Notes under the pieces: model-generated
Told to the model about the DNA's origin: nothing
Database searches by the model: none
Seen by the model: the letters and a program-made list of their open reading frames with translations, nothing else
Source of the DNA: JABWCE01 sp964355045
GTDB taxonomy: Bacteria > Bacteroidota > Bacteroidia > NS11-12g > UBA9320
DNA length: 64,000 bases
Assembly: GCA_964355045.1 (NCBI GenBank)
Contig: CAYHCM010000001.1
Span: 21,129-85,128 of the forward strand
Reading direction: 5' to 3'
Translations under genes and position numbers: made by a program
Shown: in pieces, positions 45,546 through 53,624 of the stretch
Position numbering within the stretch: position 1 is the first letter of the stretch
Layout: each line of letters begins with the position of its first letter

Positions 45546-47045
45546 ATGAAAAAGTTAATAATATCAAGCTTAATGGGAGTGTTGTGCATCCCGATGATGG
45601 CACAAAACGATATGGACGCCATTCGTTATACCAACAAAAAATTTGGAAGCACCGCCAAATCCATGTCCATAGCCGGGGCGGTTGGTTCATTAGGAGCCGA
45701 TGTTTCTTCGGCTTCGGTAAATCCGGCCGGACTTGCCCAATACAAAAAAGGTGAGTTCAGTTTTTCGGTAGGTTTTATAAATAATAAAAATACCAGTACC
45801 TATTTAGGAACTTCGTTGGCCGACAATGCGTTTAAAATGAATGTCCCGAATTTCGGGTTAGTATTTGCCAATAAAACCTATAGCAAAAAAAATGAAAGGG
45901 GCTGGAAAAATTATACGTTTGCTATTAATATGGCTCGAGTAGCTGACTTTAATCGGGTTATAAATTTTGAGGGAATAAATACCCAAACCAGCCTGATGGA
46001 CTATTTTGCTGAACGGGCCAATGGTTTTACGGTAAACCAAATCAGGGCAACCGATGATGATTTTGACTTTGGATTTACCTCCAAAACTTCCATGGCATGG
46101 GAAGGCTACCTTTTCGATTCAATTGGTGATAGAAAATATGCTGCCAACGCCAGCCCGATATTTCATAATATAAACCAAAAAGGAGTGATGCAACAAAGTG
46201 GAGGAATGAATGAATATAATTTTTCATTAGCAGGTAATTATAGTGATATAGTATATCTGGGAGCTACTTTAAATTATACCTCAGTCAATTATAAGGAAAC
46301 CAAAACTCACACTGAAAACAATGACTCTCGGGTTACCAATGCTTATGCGATAGATAATTTTACCTATTCAGAGAACCTTAAAACAGTTGGAGGGGGTTTT
46401 TCAGGACGCTTAGGGATTATTATTATTCCCCTCAATTATATCAGAATTGGTGCAAGTCTTCAAACTCCTCAACTCATAAAATTAGCCGATGAGTCTAGTT
46501 TTGGATTGCAGTCACAAATTAAAAAAGGTACGGCATTTGATTTTGAAAGTAAAAAAGGAAGTTATTCCTACAGTTTACTTACACCATCCCGGTTCACACT
46601 TAGTGCCACAGGCATAATTGGTAAAAAAGGATTTATAAGTGCGGATGTAGAAAGTGTGGATTATTCAGCCATGAGATTGCGAAGTACCGATGGATCAAAT
46701 GCTATGGAAATAGCCAATGATGAAATTCGCCGAAAATACAAAAGTGCCGTTAATTATCGCATAGGAGGCGAATATGTTATTGATGAATTCAGGCTGAGAG
46801 GCGGTTTTGCAAGTTATTCATCCCCATTTATTCAAAGTGAAAATAATAATGCCCGAACCAACTACATTACAGGAGGCTTTGGAATAAAAGAAAAAAATTG
46901 GGCATTGGATTTGGGATTGGTTCATTCAATTCAAACCGATGTTTATCAGCCTTATGTTCTTAATGATAAGAGTCGTCCACAAGCCTATGCCGATAATAAA
47001 TTTACTGCAAATACTGTGGTAATTACCCTTACTTCTAAATTTTAA
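45546..47045 (+). CDS. OMPP1/FadL/TodX-type outer-membrane transport protein
   Basis: 499 residues. Signal peptide (ends MAQ), then the family's entry KSMSIAGAVGSLGADVSSASVNPAG, with the typical small-residue hatch, and a barrel of alternating strands ending TANTVVITLTSKF. FadL proteins bring hydrophobic molecules through the outer membrane. It may form a unit with the preceding lipoprotein. Confidence 0.85.
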   Translation: MKKLIISSLMGVLCIPMMAQNDMDAIRYTNKKFGSTAKSMSIAGAVGSLGADVSSASVNPAGLAQYKKGEFSFSVGFINNKNTSTYLGTSLADNAFKMNVPNFGLVFANKTYSKKNERGWKNYTFAINMARVADFNRVINFEGINTQTSLMDYFAERANGFTVNQIRATDDDFDFGFTSKTSMAWEGYLFDSIGDRKYAANASPIFHNINQKGVMQQSGGMNEYNFSLAGNYSDIVYLGATLNYTSVNYKETKTHTENNDSRVTNAYAIDNFTYSENLKTVGGGFSGRLGIIIIPLNYIRIGASLQTPQLIKLADESSFGLQSQIKKGTAFDFESKKGSYSYSLLTPSRFTLSATGIIGKKGFISADVESVDYSAMRLRSTDGSNAMEIANDEIRRKYKSAVNYRIGGEYVIDEFRLRGGFASYSSPFIQSENNNARTNYITGGFGIKEKNWALDLGLVHSIQTDVYQPYVLNDKSRPQAYADNKFTANTVVITLTSKF

Positions 47046-47077
47046 TTATGTAATCCTAATTATACCTGTTAAAATTG

Positions 47078-47104
47078 AAAAATGGGGGAAACCCCATTTT
47101 TTTT
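47078..47104. terminator. Bidirectional terminator with GAAA loop
   Basis: AAAAATGGGG-GAAA-CCCCATTTTT, T-rich on both strands; it serves the convergent porin and ridA genes. Confidence 0.9.
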
Positions 47105-47555
47105 ATTTCACAGCAATTACCGATATTTCAACATTGGCTCCTTTGGGTAATGCAGAAACCTGAACGGTTTCGCGAGCCGGAAAATCCGTTTTAAAATAAC
47201 TGCCATACACCCCGTTTATTTTGGCGAAGTTCCCCAAGTCAGTAACAAAAATGGTTGTTTTTACAATATTTGAATAATCCATTCCGGTGGCTTTCAATAT
47301 TTCCCCAAGATTTTTCATTACCTGATGTGTTTCGGCTTCAATATCGGTTTGAATCATGATGCCGCTGGCCGGGTCAAGGGCTATGGCACCCGAAACATAG
47401 AGGGTATTTCCGCTTAAAACGGCTTGACTGTATGGCCCAATCGGAGCAGGGGCAGTGCTGGTTTGGATAATTTTTTTGGTCATGGTTTTATTTTTTAAAG
47501 TTTTACAACTTATTAAAAAGATGGTTAAAATTAAAAGGAAAGTGTTTGGTTTCAT
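47103..47555 (-). CDS. ridA: RidA family deaminase with lipoprotein leader
   Basis: From ATG 47555 the protein is 150 residues: MKPNTFLLILTIFLISCKTLKNKT, a clear lipoprotein signal (Cys17), then a complete RidA domain (IGPYSQAVLSGNTLYVSG, FPARETVQVSALPKGANVEISVIAV with the catalytic Arg). From ATG 47483 the same frame gives a 126-residue cytosolic RidA (MTKKIIQTSTAP), the usual length. RidA removes reactive 2-aminoacrylate/imine intermediates in the cytoplasm. Either the leader is real and directs a periplasmic form, or it is an untranslated artefact; both starts are plausible. Confidence 0.85.
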   Translation of the reverse strand: MKPNTFLLILTIFLISCKTLKNKTMTKKIIQTSTAPAPIGPYSQAVLSGNTLYVSGAIALDPASGIMIQTDIEAETHQVMKNLGEILKATGMDYSNIVKTTIFVTDLGNFAKINGVYGSYFKTDFPARETVQVSALPKGANVEISVIAVK

Positions 47556-47664
47556 TGTTAGCAATTATTTTAATTGTTTTAAAAAATCCTGCTTCCACCT
47601 TGATATTGCGAATTGTTAACGCACCACAATTTAATATTAAACATGGATTAAAAAATTTGAAACC

Positions 47665-48225
47665 CTATCTAATCATTGCCTGAAACTTCACCTCGGCATC
47701 CGTTTCACCCGGACTGCATCCTCCGTTTTTTAATCCGGGTTGATGCTTTAATGTTATTGTAATATCGCCCGATGAAGCTGCTCCGGTTTTCCATGTTGAA
47801 GTTACTCCCAACGGATACGTGCCGTCGGTATCGGTTCGGGTAATGGTGGTAATAATGCCTACAGGGATTAAACAAATTATATGGTCGGTTTTTTTCTGCT
47901 CTATCACGGCCGTAATATTTTGAACGGCATTTGGATTCGATTCGTTCATAAATTTTAAAGATACTTTATAATAACTGCTGTCGGATAATTTTATAGTATC
48001 CCATTGACTTGGTGTTTTTCCTCCTTCGCCATCCAAATCACGAAAGTAAAAGTTGAGTTTTTGACCGGTTAATGTATCCGTCAATTCTATCTTTACAGTG
48101 GTAATATTTTCTGCATCATTGGTTGGTACAGGGGGTGGTGTTGTTTCTTTACAACTTATTACACAAATGGCAATGGCCATAAAGCTGCCCAGAAAAAGGA
48201 AGGTTTTTAAAAGTATTTTTTGCAT
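47665..48225 (-). CDS. Lipoprotein of the calycin/HmuY-like Bacteroidota type, unknown
   Basis: 186 residues. Lipoprotein signal ending VISC. KIELTDTLTGQKLNFYFRDLDGEGG, then YKVSLKFMNESNP and ITITLKHQPGLKNGG with a C-terminal GETDAEVKFQAMI are blocks I know from small lipoproteins that often sit beside TonB receptors. No receptor is adjacent here. Function unknown; ligand capture at the cell surface is a guess. Confidence 0.72.
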   Translation of the reverse strand: MQKILLKTFLFLGSFMAIAICVISCKETTPPPVPTNDAENITTVKIELTDTLTGQKLNFYFRDLDGEGGKTPSQWDTIKLSDSSYYKVSLKFMNESNPNAVQNITAVIEQKKTDHIICLIPVGIITTITRTDTDGTYPLGVTSTWKTGAASSGDITITLKHQPGLKNGGCSPGETDAEVKFQAMIR

Positions 48226-48331
48226 TTTTTGAAGAGGGCAAATATATTACCCTTCAAACGAATTAAATATTTTCAAGTTGTTATTTGTTTTTTATTTTTT
48301 CCATTATCTATCCGGACTGTCATTTTCCAAA

Positions 48332-48979
48332 TCAATGTTCCTGAAAATCATCCTCTCTATTCGTTTGTTTTTCTTTAGCCTTCAAGTCTTTATCGGTTAT
48401 TTCCACGGCAAAATATCTGGCCAAATAAAAGGTGTATTTAATGCTTTGCACTGCTGAATTGTTACTTTCATTTTTAATAAAAATTGTTTTTTCAATTTCA
48501 TCCATTCTGAAGAGAGGGCCTTTAAAGGTATAAATTTTTCCGGCTACATCTATGCTGTAAACCAATTGTATAAACGGGACTTTTCGTTCCATAAGGGCGG
48601 TTTGGGTATTATAAAAACTGAATTCATAAAAATCCATATATGTAGTAAACCGACTGAACAATTCAGCAAATGCAGGATTGGAACAATAATCGTCACCACA
48701 CATTACCGATTCATTTAATACAGGTTCGCCACAGCGAAAATGCGCCAAAAAATCGCCAAAGTTTACTTCATTATAAATAGATTTTGGGTAATAGGCTTTA
48801 TAAATCCCCTGGCAATATCCGGCTAATAATTGTTTGGGAACGTCCTTTAAATGACGGTTGCTGCGGTTGTCTAATTGTATCCGGTAGTGTTTCATATCTT
48901 CCAAAGCCGTTACCTGAGTTTGGCTAAAGGCCTTTGAAAATGAAAATAGAAGTGCGATGATGAATATTATTTTTTTCAT
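48332..48979 (-). CDS. Secreted protein, unknown
   Basis: 215 residues. Signal peptide MKKIIFIIALLFSFSKAFSQ. Contains paired cysteines (HFRCGEPVLNESVMCGDDYC) and an Asn/Phe-rich strand region; C-terminus is Lys/Glu-rich. It lies 33 nt after the gene at 49013 on the same strand, so both should be made together. No recognised family. Confidence 0.7.
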   Translation of the reverse strand: MKKIIFIIALLFSFSKAFSQTQVTALEDMKHYRIQLDNRSNRHLKDVPKQLLAGYCQGIYKAYYPKSIYNEVNFGDFLAHFRCGEPVLNESVMCGDDYCSNPAFAELFSRFTTYMDFYEFSFYNTQTALMERKVPFIQLVYSIDVAGKIYTFKGPLFRMDEIEKTIFIKNESNNSAVQSIKYTFYLARYFAVEITDKDLKAKEKQTNREDDFQEH

Positions 48980-49012
48980 GATTTTGGAAATTAAAAAAAG
49001 GTAAATTAGGTT

Positions 49013-50110
49013 TTATAAACCTGTAGCTTTGGCAAATTCTGCCTTGGTAAGGCGTGCCAATTTTAAAGTTTCAAAAGGCAATTCGATGGTTTTGCCCCGC
49101 AAAAGCTTTGCGTCAAAATTTTTCCAAAAACTATCGGGAACTTTTGAAATAGTAACATCGGCATTGTAAACAAAAATTTTAATATCGCTCCGGGGCAATA
49201 GCGAAAATTTTTCGGCCAATTCGTCTTTGGTATAATAAATTACGGAATTACTCACTTTATAAACCACATACAATCTATCCGTCAGTTCAAATGGCTTGCC
49301 ATCTTTGGTTTTTAGTTTTACAAACATGGGCACATTATTTTCATCATTAAAAATTTTGTCATAGTTGAACAAACCCATTTTATCAATTTGCATTGTTTTA
49401 AAAGCCTGATCTGTAAGATAGCCTGAATACCGCCTGTCAAGCGGATTATACGATGCCGGACACACCAGGCTATCTACTAATTTATCAGGGATATTCCTAT
49501 CGGGTACCAAAATATAATAGCATCCGACGTCGCCATCGTTCCAATCGGGGTTGTCATTAAATGTCGCCACCAAAGGGTCATCCTGCCAAAGGTCATTAGG
49601 ATTATCAGAAATGGGTTGGTTGCCTTCCACCGATTTACCAAATCGTGTATTTTTTATCCACATTTTAGTAGCAGGGTCAAAATAAAAAGGTTCCAGGCCG
49701 GCTACATCAAATTTTGGGTCAATGGCAAATTTTACAGTCACCATTTTTTTAGAAGCAAAGGTTAAAGGCTTTCCGGTTTCACCTAATGTTTTTATATCAA
49801 TTTCAAACATACCGCCGCTTTGAAGCGTTTTTAATTTTCCGTTAATTTCATAGCGAAGCGATAAACCGGCCAAAATAAAATCAGGCTGATCCTTATATTC
49901 TTTAAAGGCTATTTGCAAAGGGCCTATATAAGGATTTCCATCCAAGGTAAAACAATTGGCCGGAACTATGATTCGTGAATTTCCTTTGGATGTAAAAATT
50001 TGGCACTCATTTCCATTCATATTAAAATATTGCCAATCCACGATTTGTGAAAATGTAAAGAAGGATTGAAAAATTAATCCTGCGCTGATAATAAACTTGA
50101 GCTTTTTCAT
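49013..50110 (-). CDS. Secreted protein with ZU5-like module
   Basis: 365 residues. Signal peptide ending FTFSQ. The block GNSRIIVPANCFTLDGN... ILAGLSLRYEINGKLKTLQSGGMFEIDI (about 43-130) has the layout of the ZU5-like adhesion module of Bacteroidota envelope proteins: a VPANCF-type strand, then a yxxxxLxSGGMFEI strand. The same layout is in the OmpA-domain protein at 59805-61310. The rest ends with KARLTKAEF-like helix. Probably an envelope structural or processing protein. Confidence 0.7.
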   Translation of the reverse strand: MKKLKFIISAGLIFQSFFTFSQIVDWQYFNMNGNECQIFTSKGNSRIIVPANCFTLDGNPYIGPLQIAFKEYKDQPDFILAGLSLRYEINGKLKTLQSGGMFEIDIKTLGETGKPLTFASKKMVTVKFAIDPKFDVAGLEPFYFDPATKMWIKNTRFGKSVEGNQPISDNPNDLWQDDPLVATFNDNPDWNDGDVGCYYILVPDRNIPDKLVDSLVCPASYNPLDRRYSGYLTDQAFKTMQIDKMGLFNYDKIFNDENNVPMFVKLKTKDGKPFELTDRLYVVYKVSNSVIYYTKDELAEKFSLLPRSDIKIFVYNADVTISKVPDSFWKNFDAKLLRGKTIELPFETLKLARLTKAEFAKATGL

Positions 50111-50206
50111 ACAATTAATTTTTTAAAAGTTGAGTAATTATCTTTTCATATCCTTTAATGCTTTATATAAGGAGAAGGTAAATATTTAAAAACATTGCTA
50201 ATGAAA

Positions 50207-50237
50207 TTTGCAAATTGAGTTTATTGGATTAAATTTG
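50207..50237 (+). promoter_or_regulatory. Complete Bacteroidota promoter
   Basis: TTTG (50207-50210), 19-nt spacer, TAAATTTG (50230-50237), then 30 nt to the ATG at 50268. It excludes the longer start at 50208 for the following gene. Confidence 0.75.
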
Positions 50238-50267
50238 TTTTTAAATTTAAAAAAAAATATAAAAATT

Positions 50268-50801
50268 ATGAAAGCACTTAAAATTATTCTCTTTAGTATT
50301 ATCGCCTTTTCATTTTCAGGATGTGACGATGAATTGTTTGATATAAAATTCGGCCTGCCAACACATGAAGTCATATATACCGTAAAGCAAACTACTACAT
50401 CAGGTGTAATCATCTTAGATACCGCGGTTGAATCCATTAATCTAGATAGTTTTGCCACAGTTAACGGCGTTAAGGATATGAGTTTACTCAAATCACTTAA
50501 AATTAAAAAAATAAAAGTTGTAATTGTATCCCCGGCCACAGCCAACTTTGATATAGTAAGTGGTGGTTTTATTGATATAGGTGCACAAGGATTACCGACA
50601 GTAGAAGTAGCTACTTTTACTAATACAGCTCAGGGTGCAAAAGAAATTGATATTACACCGGCAGACGTTAATCTACTTGATTACGGCAGAGCGCCTTTTC
50701 TATGGACATTCGGTGCATTATTTACAACCGGCCCGGTTACAGAAGATATAGTGCTTAAGTTTTTAATAGATTATGAAGCCGTAGCAAATCCTACCCCATA
50801 A
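50268..50801 (+). CDS. Lipoprotein, unknown
   Basis: 177 residues from ATG 50268 (after the promoter). Signal MKALKIILFSIIAFSFSGC. The mature chain is Val/Thr/Asp-rich with regular strands (KIKKIKVVIVSPATANFDIV, TVEVATFTNTAQGAKEIDI) and no enzyme motif. Single-gene unit closed by a strong terminator. Confidence 0.72.
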   Translation: MKALKIILFSIIAFSFSGCDDELFDIKFGLPTHEVIYTVKQTTTSGVIILDTAVESINLDSFATVNGVKDMSLLKSLKIKKIKVVIVSPATANFDIVSGGFIDIGAQGLPTVEVATFTNTAQGAKEIDITPADVNLLDYGRAPFLWTFGALFTTGPVTEDIVLKFLIDYEAVANPTP

Positions 50802-50826
50802 TTAGAAAACACTATCTAATAGGAAA

Positions 50827-50860
50827 TAAAAAAAGCTGATTAGAAATAATCAGCTTTTTT
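50827..50860. terminator. Bidirectional terminator with GAAA loop
   Basis: AAAAAAGCTGATTA-GAAA-TAATCAGCTTTTTT, perfect 14-bp arms; between the convergent lipoprotein and bacilliredoxin genes. Confidence 0.92.
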
Positions 50861-50888
50861 ATGCATTTTATTGTCATGCCTTAAGCTA

Positions 50889-51305
50889 TTAACAATATTG
50901 CTCGTAAGCATGTTTTAAATTATCGGCAATCATTTGGGCGGTGCGACCTTCTATATTATGGCGCTCAATCATGTGAACCAGTTTGCCATCCTTAAACAAA
51001 GCAATAGCAGGGCTTGAAGGAGGATAAGGAACCAAATTTTGACGGGCAGCGGCCACGGCTTCCAAATCCTGGCCTGCAAATACTGTTACCAATTTTTCAG
51101 GTTTTTTATCACCATCTAATGAATGAATAACTCCGGGGCGGCATGACCCTGCAGCACATCCGCAAACAGAATTAACAACCAACAGCATGGTGCCATCGGT
51201 TTGTTCAAAAGCATTTTCAACGTCTTCGCTACTTTTCAGTTCTTCAAAACCGTTATTCGACAATTCAGCCCTCATGGGCGATACTAACATTTCCGGGTAT
51301 GGCAT
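50889..51305 (-). CDS. BrxA/BrxB family bacilliredoxin
   Basis: 138 residues. Thioredoxin-like fold with the CGC active site (C48, C50) in VVNSVCGCAAGSCRPG and the family's N-terminal YPEMLVSPMRAEL. Bacilliredoxins take bacillithiol off protein thiols. Full length and well conserved. Whether the organism makes bacillithiol cannot be judged here. Confidence 0.92.
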   Translation of the reverse strand: MPYPEMLVSPMRAELSNNGFEELKSSEDVENAFEQTDGTMLLVVNSVCGCAAGSCRPGVIHSLDGDKKPEKLVTVFAGQDLEAVAAARQNLVPYPPSSPAIALFKDGKLVHMIERHNIEGRTAQMIADNLKHAYEQYC

Positions 51306-51353
51306 ATTTTTTTTACTTTAAATTAGGTGCAAATTTACAATCTATTAAACAAT

Positions 51354-51428
51354 ATGGCCTCTAAAAAGTTTTTATTGATATTAATAGTTTTAGTTTTCAT
51401 AATCTTTCACACCTTCTGCTTTAAATAA
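51354..51428 (+). CDS. Possible 24-residue membrane peptide
   Basis: ATG at 51354 gives MASKKFLLILIVLVFIIFHT then FCFK and a stop. One transmembrane helix behind two lysines. No strong promoter or ribosome site, so it could be chance; recorded because the frame is cleanly hydrophobic. Confidence 0.3.
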   Translation: MASKKFLLILIVLVFIIFHTFCFK

Positions 51429-51487
51429 TTCTTAATTTATGTAAACTTATTTTTCAAAAGTTTACTTTCGTAATTCATTTCGCGGCC

Positions 51488-52468
51488 TTGATTAAAAAAA
51501 TATTAACGATACTGTTTGGCCTTTTGGTAAGTGGCGGCATCAGTGCCAAATACAGCTATAAACCCGCTGCAGGAGACAAGTTTCAATATAAAATTTCCAA
51601 ACAAGGCAAGCATTTTGAATCCATATTTATTTATGATTTAAAAGATAAATTACCTGCTTTTCACTTTAAATGGGGTACCGAAATATCTGCCTGGGGTAGC
51701 TGGAATGAATCTAAAAGTCATAATCAAACTATCATTAATGACCTAAATGACACCGGGCTTTTAAAAAATTGCAATTTGATTTATGTTTCAAAAGAAATTT
51801 TTAAACAATTGAAATCCGGTAAAAATTTTAAATTAACCATACAGGAAACTTTATGTGAATTTAAATTAACAAAAACACTCGATTATAATTTACCAATTGA
51901 AGGTGCCGAAATGTCTTTTAAAATTGTGTCTGCCACCTCAAGTGATAATAAATGGATTATTAATATTTTGGATAATGCCCCCTTTCCTTTAATAACCGCT
52001 TTGCTCGGCGAGGTTTCATGGCAATTGCAAACAATAGTTCCGGTGCCAATGTATCCTATAACCCACAATCTTATTGGAAGTAAATTGGAGGATAAAAATG
52101 CTGAAATGTTTAAAACCTATATTAAGGAAACGTGTGTGATGGTGGAAGCCAAATACACCGAAAATTTTAGAAAAGTAGTATTTAATGAATATTTCTGCCC
52201 AATAGCAGGAGTGAGGTTCTCCCTAAAAAATGATACCATCATTTCGCTGCAATTGGTCAGTAAAAATTATATCAGCGATGGCTACAATTGGCAAACTTAT
52301 CATGGGTATGTTTGGGGAATATTTAGATTGGGCGACAAACGAAAGGCGATAGAAAAAAAATATGGCAAACCCATTTCTACCTCCAAGGGCAAAAGCTATT
52401 ATCCCGATAAAGGGTTTTATTTAATTTTTAATAATAAGGGAGAGCTGGAGGGAGTGGAGTATGAGTGA
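51488..52468 (+). CDS. Secreted protein, unknown
   Basis: 326 residues, TTG start at 51488 (MIKKILTILFGLLVSGGISA as signal peptide). The chain is strand-rich (KFQYKISKQGKHFESIFIYDL, MSFKIVSATSSDNKWIINIL) and ends in a short domain GYVWGIFRLGDKRKAIEKKYG...YYPDKGFYLIFNNKGELEGVEY that looks like a calcium- or partner-binding tail. No family recognised. Confidence 0.7.
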   Translation: MIKKILTILFGLLVSGGISAKYSYKPAAGDKFQYKISKQGKHFESIFIYDLKDKLPAFHFKWGTEISAWGSWNESKSHNQTIINDLNDTGLLKNCNLIYVSKEIFKQLKSGKNFKLTIQETLCEFKLTKTLDYNLPIEGAEMSFKIVSATSSDNKWIINILDNAPFPLITALLGEVSWQLQTIVPVPMYPITHNLIGSKLEDKNAEMFKTYIKETCVMVEAKYTENFRKVVFNEYFCPIAGVRFSLKNDTIISLQLVSKNYISDGYNWQTYHGYVWGIFRLGDKRKAIEKKYGKPISTSKGKSYYPDKGFYLIFNNKGELEGVEYE

Positions 52469-52472
52469 GGGG

Positions 52473-52552
52473 GTTGGATTAGTTTAAATGGTGATTGGTT
52501 TAATTTGTTTTTGAATTGTGATTCGTTGGATTGGTTTAAATGGTGATTGGTT
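52473..52552 (+). repeat. 28-bp direct repeat in a 494-bp gene-free stretch
   Basis: Copies at 52473-52500 and 52525-52552 differ at one base. The stretch 52469-52962 has no credible gene; it is AT-rich with short TTGGTTTAAATGG words and may include a decayed gene that I cannot identify. Confidence 0.65.
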
Positions 52553-52962
52553 ACATATAAGCGGTATTTTGAAATTCGTGATTTGTTTATAAATGATTGA
52601 AGACGAAATTATTATTCGGTATGAAAATTAAGAAATGATTGGAATGACCATTTTAAATGCCAGTCAACACTTAAAAGGAAATAGTGGTTTGTAATAAAAA
52701 ATTGGGATAAATAATAATGAACCTATGTGATACCATGGATTTAATAATGATGGAGCTTTTTGGGAGTTTAAAATTATTTCAAAAAAATAGTCAATCCCAA
52801 TGGTAGCAATTATTGAGTTGAATCGTCAGATTGGAGTTGTCATTAACAATAATTCTTCAAAATTTATTGAAATAATTTGATTCAAAAATAATCCTAATTG
52901 TTTAATGGGTTGTTGAAATATTTAAAGCAGAATTGGTAATTTGGAAATAAATATAACTTTTT

Positions 52963-53289
52963 TCAATCAATCAAATTTCTAAATATATCGCAAAATTCAC
53001 CAAGGTTTTTAGTGTTCAATTTTCCAAGTTGGTTAATTATGCTATTTTGCTTTACAGTAACAATCCTGTCTATTTTTGCCACCGAAGTTACCCTAAGATT
53101 ATTTGATTTATCGGTCTGCAAAAGCAACTCATTTTGGCCGATTATATTGGGAACAACTGAACTAATGGAACAAACAACCAAATCTTTATAACTATCTTTG
53201 GTTTGGCAAATAACAATGGCCGGTCTTATTTTTATATTTATTAATTCGGCAAATGGAAACGGAATCAGAATAATATCGCCAGTTTTCAT
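52963..53289 (-). CDS. MazF/PemK-family toxin
   Basis: 108 residues. The start MKTGDIILIPFPF and the core IKIRPAIVICQTKDSYKDLVVCSISS are typical of MazF-like endoribonucleases; LRVTSVAKIDRIVTV is the C-terminal conserved strand. These cut RNA when released from the antitoxin. The antitoxin gene overlaps by 4 nt upstream. Confidence 0.85.
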   Translation of the reverse strand: MKTGDIILIPFPFAELINIKIRPAIVICQTKDSYKDLVVCSISSVVPNIIGQNELLLQTDKSNNLRVTSVAKIDRIVTVKQNSIINQLGKLNTKNLGEFCDIFRNLID

Positions 53290-53501
53290 TTAGTCACTTT
53301 TACCAAATAATCCTGATATAAATCTTCCCGCTCATCTTCCCAAAATTTCAAGGCATTGGTTTGGGAGGTCATTTCCCGTATTTCAGCATCGTCGTTTATT
53401 TCATCAATAAATGTAATGATTACTTTAGAATTTTTGTTTTTTGGAAAATTTTCCAAAGCCACAAATTTATTACCATCGTATAGTCCTTTTATTGTTAGCA
53501 T
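53286..53501 (-). CDS. Antitoxin partner of MazF-type toxin
   Basis: 71 residues (MLTIKGLYDGNKFVALENFP). N-terminal strand hairpin as in antitoxins that act with MazF-like toxins in Bacteroidota, then an acidic EINDDAEIREMTSQ linker and a C-terminal helix (ALKFWEDEREDLYQDYL). Translationally coupled to the toxin (ATGA). Confidence 0.8.
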   Translation of the reverse strand: MLTIKGLYDGNKFVALENFPKNKNSKVIITFIDEINDDAEIREMTSQTNALKFWEDEREDLYQDYLVKVTK

Positions 53502-53624
53502 ACCTAATTTATTAAAAACAAAATTAAGATTTTTCTGTAATGATTCAAATTCAATTTTAGGATTTCAATTTGGTTGGAACAATTTACTAATACTTATTTC
53601 TCCAAAATTCCCGTTGTTTGTGTA

